Assembly: GCF_023078375.1 (NCBI RefSeq) | Contig: NZ_CP095555.1 | Span: 186,001-250,000 of the forward strand | Direction of reading: 5' to 3' | DNA length: 64,000 nt | Source of the DNA: Roseomonas gilardii subsp. gilardii | Lineage (GTDB): Bacteria; Pseudomonadota; Alphaproteobacteria; Acetobacterales; Acetobacteraceae | In this document: positions 57,513 to 64,000 of the stretch, in pieces | Numbering within the stretch: the stretch's first letter is position 1 | How the letters are laid out: each line of letters starts with the position of its first letter | Position numbers and translations under genes: made by a program | The notes under the pieces: model-generated | Seen by the model: the letters and a program-made list of their open reading frames with translations, nothing else | Databases searched by the model: none | What the model was told of the DNA's origin: nothing

Positions 57513-58082
57513 TCAGGCCGCCTGCCTGGCCGGACCGTCCCAGCGGAACTGCGCCAGTTCCGGGTTCAACTCGGGCTGGCCAAGGTTGTTCGCGAAGTTG
57601 CAGAGCGTAGCGAGGGAGACGCCCAGCACCACCTCCAGCGCACTCGCATCGGTGAAACCCGCCGCCTTGAAGGTGGTGAGATCGGCATCGGAGACGGCCC
57701 CACGGGAGGCGATCACGGCGGAGGTGAAGGCGGCCACGGCGGCCAGACGCGGGTCGGCCGGGGCTTCCACTCCTCGCAACGCCTCCACCGTCTGGCTGTC
57801 CAGCCCCGCTTTCTTCGTAGCGATGGCCGTGTGGCCGGCCACGCAGAAGCCGCAGCCATGGGTGGCAGCGGCGGTGATCTGCACCGCCTCGCGCTCGGCA
57901 AGGGTCAGACCCGCACGGGCGTTGATGCCGGAAACGACCTGATAAGTCTCCAGCGCTGTCGGCGCATTGGCCAGCAGGCGGACGAGGTTCGGCAGGAAAC
58001 CGTTGTTCTTCTGGGCAGCGAGGAGGCGGTCGCGGGCTTCCTCGGGAGCATCCTCAGGTGTGCGGAGGGGGAGACGGGCCAT
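57513..58082 (-). CDS. Carboxymuconolactone decarboxylase-family (AhpD-like) protein
   Basis: 189 residues with the AhpD core THGCGFCVAGHTAIATKKAGL: the CxxC pair and following His of peroxidase-like members. No signal peptide. First gene of the sulfur-type operon; the AT-rich gap before it probably holds the promoter. Such proteins reduce peroxides; here it may protect against by-products of the neighbouring flavoenzyme (inference). Confidence 0.82.
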   Translation of the reverse strand: MARLPLRTPEDAPEEARDRLLAAQKNNGFLPNLVRLLANAPTALETYQVVSGINARAGLTLAEREAVQITAAATHGCGFCVAGHTAIATKKAGLDSQTVEALRGVEAPADPRLAAVAAFTSAVIASRGAVSDADLTTFKAAGFTDASALEVVLGVSLATLCNFANNLGQPELNPELAQFRWDGPARQAA

Positions 58083-58159
58083 GCTGAAGCGTTCCTGTTC
58101 GTGTTCTCGCTACCTCGGCGCGTTCAGGGCAGCGTGGGGGAGCGGAGCGGCGACCTGGC

Positions 58160-58260
58160 GCAGCCCGGCAGCGATCAAGCAGATATAAGAAATTCACCTA
58201 CGAATCAAGTTATTAATGTGATATCACTATATAAAATCGTGCATAAGATGCTGCGCCAAC
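58160..58260 (-). promoter_or_regulatory. AT-rich promoter region of the sulfur-type operon with a GTGATATCAC palindrome
   Basis: A stretch far richer in A and T than its surroundings, with the perfect palindrome GTGATATCAC at 58218-58227 and TATATA beside it. It lies 80-180 bases before the CMD-family gene. It follows the broken end of a lactonase fragment. Confidence 0.4.
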
Positions 58261-58292
58261 AGCGAGCTTCTTCAAGATGGGGAGTTGGCATC

Positions 58293-58615
58293 TGATCGGC
58301 CTCGCCGGAGACATCCGCATCGCGTTCGCTGCGGGTGACGGGGGTATGGCCGGTGTGGTTGGCGAGGAGCAGGAACTCGCGCTGGGTGTCGAGGGCGGAG
58401 AAGGCGGGAAGGGTACCGAAGCTTGGCTGGCGCGAGATCTCGGTGAGTGAGCCGGTCTTGAGGTCGACGCGATAGGCGATGACTTGGTCACCGCCACTGA
58501 GATGGTGGCCGGGGAGTGTCAGCGCCTCGTGGACGACATAGAGGATCTGCCGGACCGGATCCTTCGGCCGTTCCACTGGTGCTGGGCTAGGCAATGTCGA
58601 TGTTCGGCGACGCAA
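58293..58615 (-). pseudogene. Truncated lactonase of the 7-bladed beta-propeller family
   Basis: A fragment of about 100 residues (PVRQILYVVHEALTLPGHHLSGGDQVIAYRVD, TEISRQPSFGTLPAFSALD, EFLLLANHTGHTPVTRSERDADVSGEAD) typical of the first third of 6-phosphogluconolactonase-like propeller proteins. No further blades follow before the AT-rich region, so it is a remnant. It lies 149 bases past the 3' end of selC. Confidence 0.65.
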
Positions 58616-58763
58616 CCAAAACTGAGCATGTCGGGCGAGGTGACGGTAGGGGATAGGAGGAACTGACGCTGCCGGGGACCACTCTCCGGCTTGTCGCGGA
58701 TGCGCTACTGAAGCCAGACATTAGCCGGAGATCGAGCTGAGCTGTTCCATTCGGCGGCAGGAT

Positions 58764-58858
58764 TGGCGGAAGAGGAAGGAGTCGAACCCACCGGAGACAG
58801 CAAGCCGCCTCCCACCGGATTTGAAGTCCGGGCGCCCCACCGGGGACGTTGCTCTTCC
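58764..58858 (-). tRNA. selC: tRNA-Sec (selC), anticodon UCA
   Basis: 95 bases, the length of E. coli selC, with encoded CCA. 5' arm GGAAGAGC pairs with CCTCTTCC (one C-C mismatch in the 8-base acceptor stem), long D stem (GTCCCCGGTGGGGC-like), anticodon loop CTTCAAA with UCA at 58822-58824, a long variable arm, and the T loop GGTTCGACTCC. These are the special traits of selenocysteine tRNA. It reads the UGA in fdnG. A promoter-like TTGACT lies about 32 bases upstream (58890-58895, complement). Confidence 0.93.
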
Positions 58859-59428
58859 GGGATCCTGCGTAGCGCCGCATCGCGGCCTGAGTCAAATCGC
58901 CGCCTCAAGGGGATATTCCGTAAAACCAATTGGTTCACTCCGATTGTCACAGACTTCGAACGCCGGTTCACGAAGGCGAACCGCCGTTGCCCTGCCTCTG
59001 CCTGTGCGCAACAGTGAAGTTCACGCCTGGCCAAGAGGTCAGTGCGTGTCGCCGGCGATCTCCGCCAGCGCGTCGCAGAATGCATCCACCTCCGCCGCTG
59101 CGGAACGGCCGCATCTCCGCCATCCGTTTCCGGCGAATGTAGATCGCCCCCGAGCTGCCTGGCCCATAACGCCAGCCCCCAGCCCTTCCGCTGGACCAAA
59201 TCCGCCGACGGCATTCCCGCCGCCATCCAGCGCTTCTGCCCCCGATCCCAGCAGATCGGAGGAACTTCGCGATCAGGACACTAGGAACTCGCATGGGATC
59301 CTGGCTGTCCTTGTCCTGCTTGTCGCGGCCTGTGCCGCACTGATTACGGTTGAGCCGGTCGACTCCCGAAGTCGCTGCCACAGGTCAGGCATATCGTTTT
59401 CATTTCCACACCACAAAGGGGAAGCTAT
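58859..59428. other. Gene-poor region between selC and a hydrolase remnant
   Basis: About 570 bases in which no frame gives a protein I recognise; several short frames share the same DNA in all phases. It contains the selC upstream region and sits between two truncated genes. The sequence may be decayed coding DNA. Confidence 0.45.
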
Positions 59429-59857
59429 GTGTCAGGCTGGTCGATAGCGCATCTGGCCGGGCGGCTGGTGACGCTACCCGGCGCCATCGTCTCGCTGAGT
59501 GCCGACATCCTGACCAACAACGCTTCGGCTTTCAGCCTCGATCGCGGAACCATGCGCCTGGGCAGCGTCTATGGCATGACACTGGGGAACCCGTTGATAC
59601 GCGGCCTAGTCAAAGAGCAGATCGCGCAGGGCATACATGCTCATTCGATCATTCCAACACTTGGCGATGGACCGTTGGAGGGGCGGACGGATGGGGTTGT
59701 GGCTTACGCTAGTGCTCATATCGAAGGCGTTGCTTCCGAATTCATCGTAGAGCACTCTCCACATTCGACTCAGGGCGATTCCCGGACCATCAATGAAGTT
59801 CGCCGTATCCTGCTTCTGCACCTGATGAAAAGCTGCACAGGCGCTGCCTGCCGATAG
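59429..59857 (+). pseudogene. C-terminal remnant of an alpha/beta hydrolase
   Basis: 142 residues ending PLIRGLVKEQIAQGIHAHSIIPTLGDGPLEGRTDGVVAYASAHIEGVASEFIVEHSPHSTQGDSRTINEVRRILLLHL, the end of esterase/lipase-type hydrolases, with the catalytic His in HSTQ. The N-terminal part with the GHSxGG nucleophile is missing upstream, so the gene is truncated. No plausible ribosome site at the ATG. Confidence 0.6.
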
Positions 59858-59972
59858 GTTCTGGCCTCTTCAGGAGAGGGCGACCGGCCGCCTTTTACCC
59901 CATGCCGGCCGACAGACGGAGAGGAGCAGTCCTACGCAACGCTTCGGAAACAGCCTGATCGTCGGAGGTCTG

Positions 59973-60893
59973 GTGGTCTTCATGGCTTGGGGTACCATGG
60001 CATTGATCATGGACGCCCCTGGAGTGACCGCGCTACGCATTGCTCTGGCGGCACTCTTCACCACCTTGGTGACTGTTTCGATATACTGGGTCCGATACAG
60101 GCCTCTCGGTTTTCTTGCCATTGTGCTGCTTGTCGGGTGGTGGTTGCGGATTCCAGCAACCAACGAGGCCAACTGGGCTCCGGACTATGCCCGCGTTCCG
60201 GTTATAGAGCGGGCCGGACAGTATGTGACCATCCATGATATCCGAAATTTCCGGTATCGTTCGGAAGAAGATTTCGACGCGTCTTACTATGATGCGACCT
60301 ATCCCCTTGATGAATTATCAAGCCTGGATCTGGTGACGTCATACTGGGCAGGAGACAACATTGCCCATGTCTTTGTCAGCTTTGGTTTTCGTGATGGAAG
60401 GCATCTTGCTGTTTCCATCGAGACACGGCGCAGGAAATATCAGACCTACTCCACTGTTGCAGGGTTTTTCCGGCAGTATGAACTCATCTATGTGGCAGGT
60501 GATGAACGTGACCTTATGGGTCTGCGCACGGATATCAGGCGCGAACGCGTCTATCTCTATCCCGTCCGGCTCAGCCCCGAAAATAGGCGGCGGTTTTTCG
60601 AAAGCTATCTCGAACGCATGGAAAGGCTGGAGAAGCAGCCCGAATTCTACAACACGATGACAAACAATTGCACGACCAACATCCTGGCCCGCGCGAATGA
60701 GGTTGCTCCGGCGATTTCCTACAGTTGGAAGATTCTGGCCAGCGGTCATGCGGCGGAATACGCGTATGACCTGGGGTTGCTGGACAACGACGTGCCGTTC
60801 AGCGTTCTGCACCGGAGAAGCCTGATTCGACGTGCACCGGCGGCTCCCATCGATCCGGATTTTTCAGCCCATATACGACAGCCTGTTTTGTGA
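59973..60893 (+). CDS. DUF4105 (Lnb-like periplasmic domain) membrane protein
   Basis: 306 residues. Two N-terminal membrane helices (FMAWGTMALIMD region and LAALFTTLVTVSIYWV-FLAIVLLVGWWL) and then a periplasmic domain with NIAHVFVSFGF and the DUF4105 hallmark NTMTNNCTTNIL (Cys, His and Asn positions of a papain-like core). Start GTG 59973 four bases after GGAGG; ATG 59982 is an alternative. Members are thought to be lipoprotein-processing or peptidase-like; function here unknown. Confidence 0.82.
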   Translation: MVFMAWGTMALIMDAPGVTALRIALAALFTTLVTVSIYWVRYRPLGFLAIVLLVGWWLRIPATNEANWAPDYARVPVIERAGQYVTIHDIRNFRYRSEEDFDASYYDATYPLDELSSLDLVTSYWAGDNIAHVFVSFGFRDGRHLAVSIETRRRKYQTYSTVAGFFRQYELIYVAGDERDLMGLRTDIRRERVYLYPVRLSPENRRRFFESYLERMERLEKQPEFYNTMTNNCTTNILARANEVAPAISYSWKILASGHAAEYAYDLGLLDNDVPFSVLHRRSLIRRAPAAPIDPDFSAHIRQPVL

Positions 60894-61176
60894 AATGGAG
60901 CTTTGCTCAAGGACAACCGGTCCATCCGATGGGGCCGCATCGGCAGTTTCCAACGGCCTCCCTGCGGGGCTCACGGAGCGAAAAGGCCAGGTTGACCAGC
61001 TGATGATCGATGTTGCAGCAACAAGGCACATCACGAAGCAACTGGCCCGCTCAAAACGGGGCTCTACCTTGATGCACTGGCCGGGCGAAAGGCAGGCTCC
61101 GACCGGGATCAGGCGCGCCAGCCTGAACAAGATCCCCCGAGCCGGCACCGCTTCTCACGCTGCACGATGCCACCTC

Positions 61177-61689
61177 TCAGTCGGGCTGCTCCACGATGAT
61201 GGGGGCCTCGTTCATGCCGTCGGCCAGCATCCTCAGCAGCCTGACCAGCTCGTTGAAGTCGTCGCGTTCCCAGTCCCGGAACATCGCCTGGGCCATGCGC
61301 TCGCGGGCGGCATCCACGGCGTCCGTGGCAACCTTGCCTTCGGGGGTGATGACCGCCTCCCGCACCCGCCTGTCCGCGGTGCTGGCCCGGCGGCTTACCA
61401 GGCCCAGCTCTTCCAGCCGCGCCACCTGCCGGCTCACGGTCGTGTAGTCGCGGCCCACCCGGCCCGCGAGCTCCACCACCCCGATCGGTCCCAGCCGCTC
61501 CACCAGCACCAGCAGCGGGAACAGCGCCCGTTCCAGCGACAGGCCGGCCGCTTCCAGCAAGGCGGCATCCCGCTCCGGCTGGTTCATCACCCCCACGATG
61601 TCGATGAGAGACCGATGCAGTGCCGGCAATAACGCGCTTATATGTGCATTATGCACTTTGTTCGTTGACAACTCCGCTTCCTGCTTCAT
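61177..61689 (-). CDS. MarR-family transcriptional regulator, divergent from an FAD hydroxylase
   Basis: 170 residues from ATG 61689. The MarR winged helix reads ERLGPIGVVELAGRVGRDYTTVSRQVARLEELGLVSRRASTADRRVREAVITPEG. Starts are unclear: ATG 61707, ATG 61689 or GTG 61656 all lack a ribosome site, and one operator lies inside the coding region for the longer forms. It very likely represses the divergent hydroxylase through the two palindromes at 61644 and 61693. Confidence 0.82.
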   Translation of the reverse strand: MKQEAELSTNKVHNAHISALLPALHRSLIDIVGVMNQPERDAALLEAAGLSLERALFPLLVLVERLGPIGVVELAGRVGRDYTTVSRQVARLEELGLVSRRASTADRRVREAVITPEGKVATDAVDAARERMAQAMFRDWERDDFNELVRLLRMLADGMNEAPIIVEQPD

Positions 61690-61705
61690 CATATGTATAA
61701 TGCAC
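61644..61705. promoter_or_regulatory. Twin MarR-type operators between marR and the FAD hydroxylase gene
   Basis: GTGCAT-T-ATGCAC (61644-61656) is perfect; ATGTAT-A-ATGCAC (61693-61705) is a near copy. Their centres are 49 bases apart, and both flank the divergent promoters. Confidence 0.6.
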
Positions 61706-63229
61706 ATGAAAGCGGCGGACATGGAAGATCAATTCCCGATCGACGTCCTTATCTGCGGCGCTGGCGCCGCGGGCCTCACACTGGCCATCGACCTGGCCCG
61801 GCGTGGCGTCCGTTTCCGCCTGATCGACAAGCTGGGGGCACCCTTTGCCGGTTCCCGTGGCAAGGGCATCCAGCCGCGCACGCAGGAAGTCTTCGAGGAT
61901 CTCGGCCTGATCGACCGCCTTGCCGCTGCCGGTGGCTCATATCCGCCGACGCGCCGCTACCGCGCCGATGGCAGTGCCGAGGAAGTCCAGGAGATCCCGG
62001 TCACAGCGTCCACGGCAGCGGAGCCCTACCGCTCGACCCTGATGGTCCCGCAGTTCCGCACCGAGGCAATCCTGCGGGAGCGCCTCGCCGAGTTCGGCAT
62101 CGCTCCCGAATACGGCTGCGAACTCCTCGGCTTCGAGCAGAGTGCGGACAGGGTCTCGGTCCGCATCGCCGGTCCGAACGGCCCGGAAACGACCTGCTGC
62201 CGCTACCTCGTGGGCGGGGACGGTGGCCGTTCGACCGTCCGCCGCCTCCTCGGCATCGGCTTCCCGGGCGAAACCCTGGGCGTGCGCGCCGTGGTGGCGG
62301 ACCTGGTGCTGGGCGGCCTTTCACGCGACGCTTGGCACCGCTTCAACGCCGATGACCGGGGCTCACAGGTTCTGCTCTGTCCACTCCCGGGCACCGACCT
62401 GTTCCAGTTGCAGGCCCCGATCGCGCAGGAGGGCGACCCTGACCTGTCCACGGCCGGCGTCCAGGCCTTCCTCGACGCCCGGGTGCCGGATCGCGGCCTG
62501 CGCGTCCACGGCGTTGCCTGGGCCTCTGCCTACAGCATGAGCTCCCGTCTGGCCCACAGCTACCGCCGCGGCCGCGTTCTCCTGATGGGCGATGCTGCTC
62601 ACGTGCACCCGCCCACCGGGGGGCAGGGGCTGAACACCTCCGTGCAGGACGCCTACAATCTTGGATGGAAGCTCGGTGCGGTTCTCGAGGGCGCGCCGGA
62701 CACCCTGCTGGACAGCTACGAGGCGGAGCGCCGCCCCATCGCCGCGTCGGTTCTCGGTCTTTCCACCTCCCTGCTGCAGGCGGCGAAGCAGGGGTCCATG
62801 CATCGTGGGCGGGAAGTGCACCAACTCGACCTCGGCTACACTGGATCGCCTCTGTCGCTGCCGGACTTCTCCGGCGGCAAGGCCGGGCCGCAGGCCGGTG
62901 ACCGCGCCCCGGATGCTCCCTTGCGTGGCGCGGGCGGGCAGCCACGTCGCCTCTTCGACCTGTTCCGGGGCCCGCACTGGACCTTGCTCGTGCACAGCGA
63001 CACCGCGCCCCTGCCGCCGGCCAGCCCCAGGATGCGCATCCACCGCGTTGGTCCCGGTGGTGAGTTCCACGATCCGGACGGCCACCTGGCTTCCGCCTAT
63101 GCCCTCGCCGAGGGAGACATGCTCCTGGTCCGGCCGGACGGCTACGTCGGCGCGCGTGTTTCCGCCGCCGATGCCGCGCGGCTTACCGACTATCTCGCCG
63201 CTCTGCGGCTCCACGTGCGCGAGGCTTGA
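61706..63229 (+). CDS. FAD-dependent aromatic monooxygenase (PheA/TfdB family)
   Basis: 507 residues. FAD motifs DVLICGAGAAGLTLAIDLARRG, GGDGGRSTVRRLLGI and VLLMGDAAHVHPPTGGQGLNTSVQDAYNLGWKLGAVL. Shorter thioredoxin-like end than mobA; typical of phenol or polyketide-type hydroxylases. ATG 61706 or 61721; no ribosome site, so the message may be leaderless. Controlled by the divergent MarR. The substrate is probably a phenol or hydroxyaromatic acid. Confidence 0.87.
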   Translation: MKAADMEDQFPIDVLICGAGAAGLTLAIDLARRGVRFRLIDKLGAPFAGSRGKGIQPRTQEVFEDLGLIDRLAAAGGSYPPTRRYRADGSAEEVQEIPVTASTAAEPYRSTLMVPQFRTEAILRERLAEFGIAPEYGCELLGFEQSADRVSVRIAGPNGPETTCCRYLVGGDGGRSTVRRLLGIGFPGETLGVRAVVADLVLGGLSRDAWHRFNADDRGSQVLLCPLPGTDLFQLQAPIAQEGDPDLSTAGVQAFLDARVPDRGLRVHGVAWASAYSMSSRLAHSYRRGRVLLMGDAAHVHPPTGGQGLNTSVQDAYNLGWKLGAVLEGAPDTLLDSYEAERRPIAASVLGLSTSLLQAAKQGSMHRGREVHQLDLGYTGSPLSLPDFSGGKAGPQAGDRAPDAPLRGAGGQPRRLFDLFRGPHWTLLVHSDTAPLPPASPRMRIHRVGPGGEFHDPDGHLASAYALAEGDMLLVRPDGYVGARVSAADAARLTDYLAALRLHVREA

Positions 63230-63447
63230 GCCCGAAATCACGGGTTGCGCCTTCCAGGCGGTGCTGCACAACCTGGACGAGCTGGGAAATACGATCGAAC
63301 CGGAGATGGTAAACCGGGATCTGACCGCAATGAATGCCGCATCCGGCACCGGCGTAAGCCTGACGGTTTGAAATAGATTCGTATTCAGATCGATTTCAGT
63401 GGAGGTGCAATGGGGCTGCAACCTCTTTGAATGCATACAATCAAGAG

Positions 63448-63466
63448 CTACAATACCATATTGTAG
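63448..63466. promoter_or_regulatory. Inverted repeat upstream of the MocR gene
   Basis: CTACAATA, CCA, TATTGTAG: perfect 8-base arms, ending 17 bases before the MocR start. Likely an autoregulatory operator. Confidence 0.45.
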
Positions 63467-63483
63467 GTGAATGAGGTTCAGGC

Positions 63484-64000
63484 GTGTCCCGCTCCATTGA
63501 CGATCTGACCTGGACGCCCGCCATCGATCGGTCCGCAGGGCCCCTGTACCGGTCCATCGCGGATGCCCTGGATGCGGACATCCGGGCCGGGCGCATCGCG
63601 GAAGGTGTTCGCCTGCCGCCCCAGCGACTGCTCGCCGAGAGACTGGGCATCGACTTCACCACCGTGACACGCGCCTATGCCGAGGCGGCCCGGCGCGGCC
63701 TGGTGGAGGGGCGGGTGGGCCAGGGCACCTTCGTGCGCCTCCATCGCGCCACCCGGCCGGCCGGGATGGAGGCCGAGCCCCGGCAGGCGGCCCCTTCCGT
63801 CGATCTTCGGATGAACGCGCCGCCCTTGCCGGGGGAACAAGGCCTGCAGGACGGTCTACGGCACGATATCCTTGCCTTCGCCGCGGGCTTGGACCTGGAT
63901 CTCCTGCTTCGCTATCAACAGGTCGGGGGCAGCCCGGCGGACCGTCAGGCAGGGGCTGACTGGCTGCGGGGGCGTCTGGCCGTGCCTGCCGAGCGGGTGC
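63484..64000 (+). CDS. MocR-type GntR regulator with aminotransferase-like domain (partial, runs off right edge)
   Basis: 172 residues visible. N-terminal GntR winged helix GPLYRSIADALDADIRAGRIAEGVRLPPQRLLAERLGIDFTTVTRAYAEAARRGLVEGRVGQGTFV, linker, then the first part of the aminotransferase fold (LLRYQQVGGSPADRQAGADWL). Start GTG 63484 seven bases after GAGG. MocR regulators bind PLP and control vitamin B6, GABA or amino acid genes; the target is outside or unknown. Confidence 0.85.
   Translation, partial: MSRSIDDLTWTPAIDRSAGPLYRSIADALDADIRAGRIAEGVRLPPQRLLAERLGIDFTTVTRAYAEAARRGLVEGRVGQGTFVRLHRATRPAGMEAEPRQAAPSVDLRMNAPPLPGEQGLQDGLRHDILAFAAGLDLDLLLRYQQVGGSPADRQAGADWLRGRLAVPAERV

Noticed and set aside
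58859-59281. Short frames upstream of selC as a regulator gene
   Set aside because: All frames are equally open, with no recognised motif and no ribosome site.
60894-61176. A gene between the DUF4105 protein and the MarR regulator
   Set aside because: Only short shadow frames; no signal, domain or start context.

Overview
The window reads as part of a high-GC plasmid or chromid of an alphaproteobacterium. A Roseomonas-like member of the Acetobacteraceae is my best guess. That guess rests on GC content, the Tat-exported Bug (TctC) receptors and the mix of catabolic genes; no marker gene proves it. A complete replication and partition module (parA-parB, an iteron origin, repA; about 12.6-18.5 kb) shows that the replicon is extrachromosomal or chromid-like.

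Left part (1-12.6 kb), almost all on the minus strand: a meta-cleavage cluster for protocatechuate. It holds ligA and ligB (4,5-dioxygenase), ligI (pyrone dicarboxylate lactonase), a ligK-type aldolase of the RraA fold, a dihydroxyphthalate decarboxylase-like protein, two Bug receptors, an extradiol dioxygenase of the VOC fold, an alpha/beta hydrolase and a Liv-type ABC importer. A LysR gene sits in the middle. Two near-identical LysR-type operators lie in front of ligA and in front of the ligK operon.

Middle (12.6-31 kb): the replication module, then a selenium island on the plus strand. The island holds formate dehydrogenase fdnGHI with an in-frame UGA and a textbook SECIS hairpin, fdhE, selA, a Sel1-repeat gene, selB and a small unknown gene, with selD on the other strand. 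The matching selenocysteine tRNA (selC) lies about 30 kb away at 58.8 kb, beside gene remnants. All parts needed to make and insert selenocysteine are therefore in this window.

Right part (31-64 kb): a 3-hydroxybenzoate 4-hydroxylase-like gene with a MarR regulator; mmsA with a divergent LysR; a large PLP decarboxylase; an oligopeptide-type ABC importer with a GH51 arabinofuranosidase; a TetR/SDR pair divergent from a polar amino acid-type ABC importer and aroQ; an IS481 element; a sulfonate-type ABC operon with an acyl-CoA dehydrogenase-like enzyme; a DUF4105 membrane protein; a MarR regulator divergent from a second FAD hydroxylase; and the start of a MocR regulator. Several of these genes (mobA, aroQ, the decarboxylase-like protein) could feed protocatechuate to LigAB.

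Sequence quality: eight genes carry frameshifts, nearly all of them one base lost or gained in a short G or C run. Sequencing error is the simplest explanation, so these genes may be intact in the organism. They are typed as pseudogene here only because the given sequence is broken.
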